DNA of 13,799 nt. It comes from CAYMRB01 sp964392615 (GTDB lineage: Bacteria > Planctomycetota > UBA8108). Each line of letters begins with the position of its first letter. Position 1 is the stretch's first letter. Below, piece by piece: positions 5,335 through 12,175 of this stretch. The stretch spans positions 1-13,799 of the forward strand of contig CAYMRB010000273.1 in the NCBI GenBank assembly GCA_964392615.1, written 5' to 3'. The notes under the pieces were generated by a model that ran no database searches, had not been told where the DNA came from, and saw only the letters and a list, made by a program, of their open reading frames with translations. The position numbers and the translations under genes are program-made.

Positions 5335-7869
5335 TCACTCGGTGTCGACCCAGATCGGCGACGACCACGCGCGGTTGCCATCCTCCTGCAGCACGAGAAC
5401 GTAGAGCCAGTGGCGGCCGGCGGCGAGGTCCTTCGGCGTGAATGACAGTCGCGCCGACTTGCCGTCGGCCGGCAGATTCGCGACGACCTTGCCGTCGACC
5501 GTCACGCCGACGGCTCGAATCGGTGCGGTTCCGTCGACCTCGATGTCGACGCGCGGAAAGCGCGGCAGCCTGATGACTTCGCCCATCCAGTGCTCGCCCG
5601 CGGTGACGACGAGGCGGATCCTCGCGGTCGCGCCGAAGGTGCGTCGGGCCTTCATCGCGCGGAACACCGCCGCGCGGCTGCGGTCGGTCGTCCAAACGCA
5701 GGCCCAGCTTGCCGCGGTCGACTGATGGTCGCTGCTCGCTATGAAGCCGAGCAGGTTGCCGCGGGAGAGCCCCTCGTGGGCGTCCCGTTCGATCGAGCGG
5801 TCGCGACAGCCCTGGTAGATCTCCAGCAGCGGGCGATGCGCGTCGTCGCGAACCTCCCAAGTCTTCGGGTCGAGGCCGAGGGGCGGCGGCTCGCCGTCGA
5901 TGACGATCGGCGTGGCCGTCTGATGCGGTATGGTCAGCGTCTCGTCGCGGAGGCTGCGCCAGAACCTCGCGTGTGGATACGTGTGCCGGCGCAGCCGGTC
6001 GGCGCGTAGAGAGATGACGTTGTGATCCTCGGCGCCGCGGCTGCGTTCGTAACCGTAGAAGGGGATGAACGACGCGCCGAGGTCGTGACGGTCGACCTCC
6101 TTGACGCTGCGCCACCAGAGCTGGCTGAGCGGGTTGCCGCGCGCGATGTCGCGCGAGTGATCGGTGATCGCCAGGAAGTCGAGACGTCCGACATCGATCG
6201 CGTAGCGGTACGTGTCGTCGAACGTGCCGTCGGAAGGCACGCGGCAAAGCGACAGGTCCGTATGGCGGTGGAGGTCTCCGAAGACCAGCTCGTACTCCGT
6301 GCCGGCGACCGTCGCCGGTTGCGGTTTCGCGTGCGATACCGCGTCCTCGCCGACGGATGCCGCAGGTGCCGACGGCGGCGGCGCGGACGATACGGCATCG
6401 ACCGTCGCAGGGGCCGAGGGCGGCGATGGAGCCGCGATCGTCGCGATCGCGAAGCCTCGCGGTCGCTGGTTCGTGTCGCGATCCGTGCGGCCGGCCGTCC
6501 AGGCCGCGATCATGCCCTCGCCGACCGATGCGATCGCCAGGCTCTGCATGCCGTCGCCCTGGCCGACGTCGAAGCGGTACAGACGTGACCAACCGGCCTT
6601 CCCCGCGTCTGTCTCGGCCATGTCGAGACAGCGCGCGAATACGCCCCAGCCCTTCTCCTGGTGCGTTCGATTCGACGTTCCGAGGCCCGGCACGTAGAAG
6701 TGGCGATAGGCGACCCACAACCGGCCGCGCGCATCGACGGCGAGCCGCGCGCGTTCGTAGAAGGCACCGAGCAGGTCCACCCCGCGAGGCTTGTCGGCTC
6801 GCTTCGCCGCGAGATCGAGCGACGGAGCCGGCAGCGGTGACGCGAGCGGGAGCACGGCCGGGCTCTCGGCGTGCGCATCGACCGACGCGATCCGCAGCCG
6901 TCGGAAGCGGTGCAGCGGGCCGCGGTCATCCGCGATGTCGAGCTGGGCATTCGAGTCGCGATACATCGCCGGCACGTATCGCCGGCCCCAGTTCGCGCCG
7001 CCCTCTTCCCATGCGATCCACACGCGGCCGTCGCTGCCGGCGGCCACGCTCGCGCGGCCTTCGAAGGCTGGCGTCTTGGCGATCGCGACCGGCTCGCGCC
7101 ACTTCCCGGCGCGCTGCGACCGCAGCCAGACGTCGTAGCTGGTGCCGCTGAAGCGGTCCCACACGACGTGCAAATCTCCGGTCGCGGTCACCGCGACGTC
7201 CGGATGCCAGTCTCCCGACGGCGACGCTGCGCTGACGACGAACGGGCTCGCGTCCGATGCCGCACCGGCGGCCCCGAGGCGACGCGCGACCACGTCGAAC
7301 TGGCCGTCCCGATCACTCTGCCACGCGATCCACAGATCGCCGTTCGGCGCCGCCACGCTGCGGTGTCGGATGTCCGGTCCGGTGCTCATCGATACGCGGC
7401 GTCGACCGGTGAGCCTGAGCCGCGCGCCGCTGCGAATGTCGATGCGCCCGCAGAGCACGTCCCAACCACCATCCGACGATTCCTCCCAGGACACCCACAA
7501 GCGGCCGTGGCCGTCGGGCACGACGCGTGGGTTCGCTCGCGGACGCGGCGTCGTCTCGACGCACGTCTCGTACGACCACTGCCCTGTCGCGCTGCGTCGA
7601 CCAATCCAGAGTCGATCTCCGGAACCCGGCATGAACTGGAGCCATGCCAACCAAGCGCTGTCGCCGTCCACGGCGACGTGGGCGTCGTAGAGCTCTGGAT
7701 CGGAACGGACGTCGGCGGCGACCGCCTCGTCTGCGGCGTCGTAGAGGAAGTAGTCTGCCGGTTCCTGCGAGTGCGCCGCGGGTAGCGTCAGCGACAGAAG
7801 CAGAGCCAGCAGCGCCGATCGGCCTGCATGGGTCGTCGATTCCGTTCGCGGTTGTCGCGTTCGATGCAT
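5335..7869 (-). CDS. Exported seven-repeat beta-propeller fused to a PHP (DUF3604-like) domain
   Basis: 844 residues. The start ATG at 7869 follows AGGAGAAGGAG (7873-7883). Residues 1-34 are a signal peptide with hydrophobic core ALLALLLSLTLPAA. Residues about 40-480 contain seven blade-like repeats of the pattern W-[ILVA]-[AS]-W-x-S-x-x-D-G-x-[FW]-D: near 73, 124, 179, 233, 283, 384 and 453, consistent with a seven-bladed propeller. A Pro/Ala/Ser linker (480-520) leads to a PHP-type metal site: GDLHRHTDLS (H534, H536), ITDHS (D570, H571), E608, IPHQ (H649), LLEIYQG (E683) and SSDHQ (D714, H715). These match the metal-binding motifs of PHP phosphoesterases as found in the DUF3604 family. A small beta domain ends the protein (about 760-844). 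Substrate unknown; the propeller may bind a ligand or polymer. It ends 10 bp from the convergent dockerin gene, leaving no room for separate terminators. Confidence 0.85.
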   Translation of the reverse strand: MHRTRQPRTESTTHAGRSALLALLLSLTLPAAHSQEPADYFLYDAADEAVAADVRSDPELYDAHVAVDGDSAWLAWLQFMPGSGDRLWIGRRSATGQWSYETCVETTPRPRANPRVVPDGHGRLWVSWEESSDGGWDVLCGRIDIRSGARLRLTGRRRVSMSTGPDIRHRSVAAPNGDLWIAWQSDRDGQFDVVARRLGAAGAASDASPFVVSAASPSGDWHPDVAVTATGDLHVVWDRFSGTSYDVWLRSQRAGKWREPVAIAKTPAFEGRASVAAGSDGRVWIAWEEGGANWGRRYVPAMYRDSNAQLDIADDRGPLHRFRRLRIASVDAHAESPAVLPLASPLPAPSLDLAAKRADKPRGVDLLGAFYERARLAVDARGRLWVAYRHFYVPGLGTSNRTHQEKGWGVFARCLDMAETDAGKAGWSRLYRFDVGQGDGMQSLAIASVGEGMIAAWTAGRTDRDTNQRPRGFAIATIAAPSPPSAPATVDAVSSAPPPSAPAASVGEDAVSHAKPQPATVAGTEYELVFGDLHRHTDLSLCRVPSDGTFDDTYRYAIDVGRLDFLAITDHSRDIARGNPLSQLWWRSVKEVDRHDLGASFIPFYGYERSRGAEDHNVISLRADRLRRHTYPHARFWRSLRDETLTIPHQTATPIVIDGEPPPLGLDPKTWEVRDDAHRPLLEIYQGCRDRSIERDAHEGLSRGNLLGFIASSDHQSTAASWACVWTTDRSRAAVFRAMKARRTFGATARIRLVVTAGEHWMGEVIRLPRFPRVDIEVDGTAPIRAVGVTVDGKVVANLPADGKSARLSFTPKDLAAGRHWLYVLVLQEDGNRAWSSPIWVDTE

Positions 7870-8221
7870 GCTCTCCTTCTCCTGCGGTACGGTGTCTCCT
7901 CGCGTCTGACGATACGCGTGCGCGACGTGTCGGTCGCGTCAAAACCGATCGGAAACCGCGTCGGCGACGAGTCCGTTCGGGCATCGTCGAGGGAGACTAA
8001 CCCGTTGAAGAAGGCAATCCGGCGTGATGGCGGCCATTTCTCCCAGGCTCGAAGTAGATCGGTTTCTCGGGAACCCGCTGTGCCTCTGATCCCTCGGACT
8101 CAGGCCGATACGGTACTTCCCGTCTTCCGCGTCGCTGCGTAGACTGGCGCGTCGTACGCTGCTTGCGCGTCGGGTGACGGCACTCGTACGCGTGGGAAGG
8201 ATCACGAGGAGTGCCGAGACG
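7870..8221. other. Divergent intergenic region, PHP gene / amidohydrolase gene
   Basis: 352 bp without a supported gene. At the left end is the double Shine-Dalgarno of the PHP gene (7873-7883, minus strand) and at the right end GAGGAG (8206-8211) of the amidohydrolase gene. A possible but weak plus-strand promoter is TTCCCG (8117-8122), 17 nt, TAGACT (8140-8145). On the minus strand TTGACG (fwd 7937-7942) is a good -35, but the nearest TATCGT is 22 nt away. Open frames crossing the region have no family resemblance and no start signals. Confidence 0.5.
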
Positions 8222-9064
8222 ATGACCGCAGAGTTCCGGGTAGCAGCGGTGCAGATGGATGTCCGGCTTGGCGCCGTGGTGCACAACCGTGATCGCATGG
8301 CGCAACAGGCGCGCGAGGCGGTGTCGAGAGAGGGGGCGCGACTCGTCGTGTTTCCCGAGTGCGCGGTCACCGGCTATTGCTTCGAGTCACGCGACGAGGC
8401 GCTCGACCACGCCGAGTCGGCTGACGACGGCCCCTCGGTGCGGCTCATGACCGCGCTGTGCGCAGAGCTCGACATCCACGTCGTCTACGGCTATCTCGAG
8501 TGCGACGGCGACGCCCTCTACAACGCGCTGGCCTCGGTCGGCCCGAACGGGCCGGTGGCGGGATATCGCAAGACGCACCTTCCGCACCTCGGCGTCGACC
8601 ACTTCGTCGATCCCGGCGCCGGCCCCTACGTCGCGCACGATACGCCGCTGTGTCGTCTCGCCATGAACGTCTGCTATGACGGCGCGTTTCCCGAGGCGTC
8701 GCGCGTCTTCGCCCTCGACGGCGCCGATCTCATCGTCCTGCCGACGAACTGGCCGCCTGGCGCCGAGGCATTCGCGGAGCACGGCATCAACACGCGCGCG
8801 CTCGAGAACACGGTGTACTACCTGTCGGCCAATCGCGTCGGTCTCGAGCGTGGCTTCCGGTTCATCGGCACGTCTCGAATCTGCGATCCGCAAGGCGCGA
8901 CGCTCGCGTCGGCGGACGATGAGTCCGAGGTCATCCTTGCGGCGACGATTGACCCGCTTCAGGCGCGCAAGAAGAGAATCGATCGCGTGCCGGGGCGTCA
9001 TTGGATCGATCGCATCGCGGATCGGCGGCCGGATCTGTACGGGCGGCTCTCGTCGGACGGCTAG
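8222..9064 (+). CDS. Nitrilase-superfamily carbon-nitrogen hydrolase (amidase/carbamoylase type)
   Basis: 280 residues from the ATG at 8222, with GAGGAG 10 nt upstream; an in-frame GTG at 8174 would add 16 residues not seen in the family, which begins with a RVAAVQ-type strand. The catalytic triad is complete: Glu46 in VVFPECAVTGY, Lys117 in GYRKTHLP and Cys151 in NVCYDGAFPE. The length equals a single-domain CN-hydrolase. These cytosolic enzymes hydrolyse a linear amide or N-carbamoyl bond through a thioester on the Cys. Motif spacing and HLGVDHFVDPG after the Lys resemble aliphatic amidase and N-carbamoyl amidohydrolase branches rather than true nitrilases, but the substrate cannot be set from sequence. 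It converges on a nucleobase permease, which makes a role in nitrogen salvage possible, though the two genes are not in one operon. Confidence 0.9.
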   Translation: MTAEFRVAAVQMDVRLGAVVHNRDRMAQQAREAVSREGARLVVFPECAVTGYCFESRDEALDHAESADDGPSVRLMTALCAELDIHVVYGYLECDGDALYNALASVGPNGPVAGYRKTHLPHLGVDHFVDPGAGPYVAHDTPLCRLAMNVCYDGAFPEASRVFALDGADLIVLPTNWPPGAEAFAEHGINTRALENTVYYLSANRVGLERGFRFIGTSRICDPQGATLASADDESEVILAATIDPLQARKKRIDRVPGRHWIDRIADRRPDLYGRLSSDG

Positions 9065-10383
9065 CCTTCGACGCCCTTCAATCCCCAGAAGTACGCCCAG
9101 TAGTACACTCCGGACAGCAACGCGAGCATCCACATGCCCGCGCGGACGTCCCGCACGCGCCCTCGCACGAGCTTGACGAGCGGATAGGCGATGAGACCCG
9201 TCGTGATGCCGTGGCCGATGTTGTAGGTGAAGCTGATCATCGCGATCGTCGCGAACGCCGGGATGACCTCGGTGTCGTCCGCGAAGTCGATGCGCCGAAT
9301 CGGCTCGAACATCAGGATGCCGACGATGACCAGCGCGGGGCCGAACGCGAATGCGGGCACGCTGCCGAGTAGCTCGCCGAAGAACAGCGCCGGGATGAAG
9401 CACAGGCCGGCGACGACCGCGGCCAGCCCGGTTCGGCCGCCCGCCTCGATGCCCGCGGCGCTCTCGATGAACGTGCCTGTTGTCGTCGTGCCGAGGCACG
9501 CGCCGCCGACCGTGCCGAGCGCGTCGACGAGCATCGGCTTGCCCACGTCAGGGAGGTTCCCCTTCTCGTCGAGGAAGCCGGCGCGCGCCGACACGCCGAT
9601 CAACGTTCCCATCGTGTCGACGAAATCGAGGATGAACACGGTCAGCACGACCGGCAGGAAGCTCAGCGTCAGCGCGCCGGAGATGTCGAGCGTCATGAAG
9701 AGCGGCCGGATGTCCGGCATGCTGACGATTTCCTCGGGCAGTTGGCGTAGACCGAACGCGTATCCGGCCGTCGTCGTGACCACGATCGCTAACAGGATGC
9801 CGGCGCGCACTCGCAACACGTGGAGCACGATCATCAGCGACAGCCCCCCCAGAGCGAGCGCCGAGGCCGGATTCGTGAGATCTCCCATCTGCAGCGGCAC
9901 GTCCTTGGCGGGCGACTTCTCGACGATGCCCGCGAGCATGAGGCCGAGAAACGCCAGGAACAGCCCGATGCCGACGACGAACGCGTGCTTCAGGCTCGCA
10001 GGGATCGATCGCGCCAACCACTCGCGCAGCCCGGCGGCCGTAAACACGACGAACAGGACGCCGCTCAGGAATACCGCGCCGAGGGCCTTTTCGTACGAGT
10101 GGCCGAGGTTGAGGACGACCGTGAACGCGATGAACGCGTTCTCTCCCATATAGGGCGCGACTGCGAACGGGCGGCGCGCGAACAGCCCCATGCCGATCGT
10201 GCCCACCGCCGCGATGATCGCCGTCACGGCCACGGAGGCCTCCCGGGGCACTCCGGCCGCGCCGAGGATGCCCGGATGGACGACGAGGATGTACGCCATC
10301 GTCGCGAACGTGGTCAGTCCGCCGATGATCTCGCGCCCGACGGTCGTCGAGTGGGCCCGCAGCCCGAAGTAGCGCTCCAACAT
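9061..10383 (-). CDS. AzgA-type NCS2 family purine/nucleobase permease
   Basis: 440 residues from the ATG at 10383, the usual length of bacterial AzgA-like permeases (AdeP/AdeQ, GhxP/GhxQ, PbuG/PbuO), proton symporters for adenine, guanine or hypoxanthine. It begins MLERYFGLRAHSTTVGREII and GGLTTFATMAYILVVHPGIL, the standard N-terminus. Family signatures follow: NAFIAF (82-87), ALGAVFLSGVLF, DFVDTMGTLIG (253-263) with D253 and D256, LVDALGTVGGACLGTT (285-300), FIESAAGIEAGGRTGL (305-320) with E307, and TEVIPAF (371-377). About 12-14 membrane helices are visible. The motif normally APGMGLNAFFAF reads APYMGENAFIAF (76-87), replacing Gly and Leu with Tyr and Glu. No Shine-Dalgarno precedes the start; a -10-like TACAAT lies 9 nt before it. 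The stop overlaps the amidohydrolase stop within CTAG. The substrate is a purine by family; which one is not decidable. Confidence 0.92.
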   Translation of the reverse strand: MLERYFGLRAHSTTVGREIIGGLTTFATMAYILVVHPGILGAAGVPREASVAVTAIIAAVGTIGMGLFARRPFAVAPYMGENAFIAFTVVLNLGHSYEKALGAVFLSGVLFVVFTAAGLREWLARSIPASLKHAFVVGIGLFLAFLGLMLAGIVEKSPAKDVPLQMGDLTNPASALALGGLSLMIVLHVLRVRAGILLAIVVTTTAGYAFGLRQLPEEIVSMPDIRPLFMTLDISGALTLSFLPVVLTVFILDFVDTMGTLIGVSARAGFLDEKGNLPDVGKPMLVDALGTVGGACLGTTTTGTFIESAAGIEAGGRTGLAAVVAGLCFIPALFFGELLGSVPAFAFGPALVIVGILMFEPIRRIDFADDTEVIPAFATIAMISFTYNIGHGITTGLIAYPLVKLVRGRVRDVRAGMWMLALLSGVYYWAYFWGLKGVEG

Positions 10384-10398
10384 GGCGGGCGGATTGTA
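10384..10398 (-). promoter_or_regulatory. -10 element next to permease start, possible near-leaderless mRNA
   Basis: On the minus strand TACAAT (fwd 10393-10398) matches TATAAT at five of six positions. Only CCGCCCGCC separates it from the ATG. With normal -10 to start-site spacing, transcription would begin about 3 nt before the ATG. No purine-rich ribosome-binding site is present. The base stretch at the -35 distance (AGACCG) is poor. Confidence 0.4.
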
Positions 10399-10438
10399 CC
10401 GTATCGGCAGGTTGGCGGTCTCGCGATCTTCAACAAGC

Positions 10439-10460
10439 CTCGAGACGATTGCATCTCGAG
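10439..10460. promoter_or_regulatory. Inverted repeat between permease and sirtuin genes
   Basis: CTCGAGA (10439-10445) and TCTCGAG (10454-10460) are perfect 7-bp arms around 8 nt. It lies in the 100-bp divergent region, 24 nt before the sirtuin start. It could be an operator or a hairpin in the sirtuin leader; no T-tract follows. Confidence 0.35.
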
Positions 10461-10483
10461 CCCCGTTTGGCGAGACTCGCGAC

Positions 10484-11227
10484 ATGTCAACTCTCGCCAA
10501 CGCACTCGCTGAGCGGCTCGGCCCGACCGGGCGCCTGACGATCCTGACCGGGGCGGGCATCTCCGCCGAGAGCGGCATTCCGACCTTTCGCGATAGCGGC
10601 GGTCTATGGGAGCAGTACTCCCTGGACGACGTCGCGACGCCCGAAGCGTACGCGCGCAATCCCGAACTCGTCCTCCAGTTCTACAACGCGCGACGCCGCA
10701 AGCTCCACGAGGTCGAGCCGAACCCCGGCCACTTCGCGCTCGCGCGCATCGAGGAACTGCTCGGCGATCGCTTTCTGCTGATCACGCAGAACATCGACGA
10801 CCTCCACGAGCGAGCCGGCTCGCGCCGGGTCCTGCACATGCACGGCGAGCTCTTCAAGGTGCGCTGCGTCGGATGTGGAGGCACCTTCGATTGGCGGGAC
10901 GACGTGTCGATGGAGGACTCGTGCTTCGCGTGCCACAAGCGGCTGCGTCCGCACATCGTGTGGTTCGGCGAAATGCCGTTTTACATGGACGACGAGATTC
11001 CGGAGGCGCTCACGGCGGAGGCTTTCCTGAGCGTTGGAACGAGCGGCACCGTCTACCCCGCTGCCGGCTTCGTCGCGACGGCTCGTGCGCAGGGCAGTCT
11101 GTGCGTGGAAGTCAACCTCGAGCCGAGCGACAACGCGGAGCTATTCGATCTGCAGCTGACGGGGAAGTCCGGCGAGCTGCTGCCGGGCGAGGTCGCGGAG
11201 TTCGAGAGGCTCATCGGGGCGAAGTAG
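10484..11227 (+). CDS. cobB: NAD-dependent protein deacylase, CobB/SIRT5-like sirtuin
   Basis: 247 residues from the ATG at 10484. It removes acyl groups from lysine using NAD+, giving nicotinamide and O-acyl-ADP-ribose, in the cytosol. The NAD-binding motifs are GAGISAESGIPTFR (23-36) and TQNIDDLHERAG (101-112). The catalytic His is H120 in LHMHGEL. The structural zinc is held by C128, C131, C147 and C150. GTSGTVYPAAGF (185-196) and NLE (211-213) complete the Rossmann site. FYNARRR (66-72) carries Tyr67 and Arg70, the pair that in class III sirtuins binds the carboxylate of succinyl-, malonyl- or glutaryl-lysine, so desuccinylation is likely in addition to deacetylation. The frame extends upstream to 10382, but the sirtuin N-terminus fits M at 10484; no clear Shine-Dalgarno is visible, so the exact start is slightly uncertain. 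Divergent from the permease. Confidence 0.95.
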   Translation: MSTLANALAERLGPTGRLTILTGAGISAESGIPTFRDSGGLWEQYSLDDVATPEAYARNPELVLQFYNARRRKLHEVEPNPGHFALARIEELLGDRFLLITQNIDDLHERAGSRRVLHMHGELFKVRCVGCGGTFDWRDDVSMEDSCFACHKRLRPHIVWFGEMPFYMDDEIPEALTAEAFLSVGTSGTVYPAAGFVATARAQGSLCVEVNLEPSDNAELFDLQLTGKSGELLPGEVAEFERLIGAK

Positions 11228-11262
11228 ACACCGACGATTCCGAGGGCGCCGACTCGTCGACA

Positions 11263-11291
11263 TTGCCGCGGATCACGACTTTGCTTATAGT
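11263..11291 (+). promoter_or_regulatory. Sigma70-like promoter of the RDD-SpoIIM operon
   Basis: TTGCCG (11263-11268), 17-nt spacer, TATAGT (11286-11291). The predicted start is near 11298, giving a leader of about 29 nt to the ATG at 11327. It lies in the 99-bp gap after the sirtuin gene, so the membrane operon probably has its own transcript although it could also receive read-through. Confidence 0.6.
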
Positions 11292-11326
11292 AGATTCGCT
11301 GCGAGGGCCCCCCTGTTGTCACGTCG

Positions 11327-12175
11327 ATGCTAACTCCTCTGCCGGTAGATACGCTCGCCCGGATCGAGACGCCCGAGAACGTCTGGCTGACGTTTCGACT
11401 TGCCGGGCCGTGGGCGCGTGGTGTCGCCTATCTGATCGACCTGGCTCTCCGCATCGCCGCGACGTTCGTCATCGGTTGGGTGATGGCCCTCTTCTCGATG
11501 GTCGACAGTTTCGCGAGCATCGGCGGTGGCGTGATGCTCGTCTACTACTTCTTCCTCGAGTGGTGCTACGGTTGGTTCTTCGAGGCTTTCTGGAACGGCC
11601 GCACGCTCGGCAAGAGGGCACTCGGCATTCGCGTCGTGCGTTCCGGTGGCTACCCGATCGGCTTCTATGACGCGATGGTCCGCAACCTGCTGCGCGCCGC
11701 CGATGTCCTGCCTGTCTTCTACGGTGTCGGGATGATCTCGCTGCTGGCGACTCGCCGACTGCAGCGCCTCGGCGATCTCGCGGCGGACACGCTCGTCATC
11801 GAAGAGCAGAGGCCTCGTTTGCGCGGGCGTCTGCCGCAGCTTCGCGACGTCGTACCGCTCGCGCCCAGCGAGCTCGTGTTGGGCTACAAGCCGGCCGAGC
11901 GCACCCTCAACTTGATCGACGGCTTCTTCCGTCGCTCGCGCACTCTCCACGAGGCGCGGGCCGCGGAGATCGCGTCCATCCTCGCCGGCCCCCTCGCCGA
12001 GAAGCTCGGGTACGAGGGCGACCTCCACCTCGAGGATCCGGTCGAGTTCTTGCTGCGCGTTCTCGCGACCTTCACCGACCGCGCCGACGACGCGGAGGCG
12101 ACCAAGAAGCGTCGGCGTCCGCGTCGGCGTCCGCGCCGGCGCTACGCCGGACCGAGAATCGAGGGCGCGCCATGA
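11327..12175 (+). CDS. RDD family membrane protein with basic C-terminal tail
   Basis: 282 residues. The RDD domain occupies residues about 25-160: GPWARGVAYLIDLALR carries the first conserved Arg (R31) and Asp (D38), followed by helices near 35-58 and 65-85. The loop motif GRTLGKRALGIRVV (91-104) and the closing RLGDLAADTLVIEE (147-160) are standard for the family. Beyond 160 lies a cytosolic-looking region of about 120 residues with charged helices (SELVLGYKPAERTLNLIDGF), ending in KKRRRPRRRPRRR (260-272). RDD proteins are membrane proteins of mostly unknown role; some have been linked to ion or metabolite export. No good Shine-Dalgarno precedes the ATG. The stop overlaps the next start as ATGA (12172-12175), indicating translational coupling with the SpoIIM-like gene. 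Confidence 0.9.
   Translation: MLTPLPVDTLARIETPENVWLTFRLAGPWARGVAYLIDLALRIAATFVIGWVMALFSMVDSFASIGGGVMLVYYFFLEWCYGWFFEAFWNGRTLGKRALGIRVVRSGGYPIGFYDAMVRNLLRAADVLPVFYGVGMISLLATRRLQRLGDLAADTLVIEEQRPRLRGRLPQLRDVVPLAPSELVLGYKPAERTLNLIDGFFRRSRTLHEARAAEIASILAGPLAEKLGYEGDLHLEDPVEFLLRVLATFTDRADDAEATKKRRRPRRRPRRRYAGPRIEGAP
12109..12144 (+). repeat. 12-bp tandem repeat coding RRRP units
   Basis: GCGTCGGCGTCC is repeated exactly at 12109-12120 and 12121-12132, with a degenerate third copy at 12133-12144. It codes the RRRPRRRPRRR tail of the RDD protein, likely a charge patch at the membrane surface. Confidence 0.7.

Noticed and set aside
3984..5381. Long minus-strand open frame (465 codons) opposite the dockerin gene
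   Set aside because: The sense strand carries a signal peptide, Fn3-like modules and dockerin motifs. The antisense product is compositionally biased with no recognisable motif.
5129..6718. Second minus-strand open frame (529 codons) overlapping the PHP gene in another frame
   Set aside because: Arg/Gly/His-rich product without motifs. The overlapping frame holds the complete PHP site and propeller repeats.
7909..7942. Minus-strand promoter TTGACG ... TATCGT for the PHP gene
   Set aside because: The -35 is good, but the spacer is 22 nt, too long for a normal sigma70 promoter, and no better -10 lies at 16-18 nt.
8174..8221. GTG start adding 16 residues to the amidohydrolase
   Set aside because: The family begins at the RVAAVQ strand and the ATG at 8222 has an upstream GAGGAG.
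8387..9499. Minus-strand open frame (370 codons) across the amidohydrolase and permease ends
   Set aside because: It is antisense to the CN-hydrolase and frame-shifted in the permease; both families are clear in their own frames.
10384..10659. 92-codon upstream extension of the permease frame
   Set aside because: It would run inside the sirtuin coding region. AzgA proteins start at the MLERYFGL-type sequence, and the extension has no transmembrane or conserved residues.
11232..11259. Terminator hairpin after the sirtuin gene (CGACGA ... TCGTCG)
   Set aside because: Arms of only 6 bp, a 16-nt loop and no T-tract.
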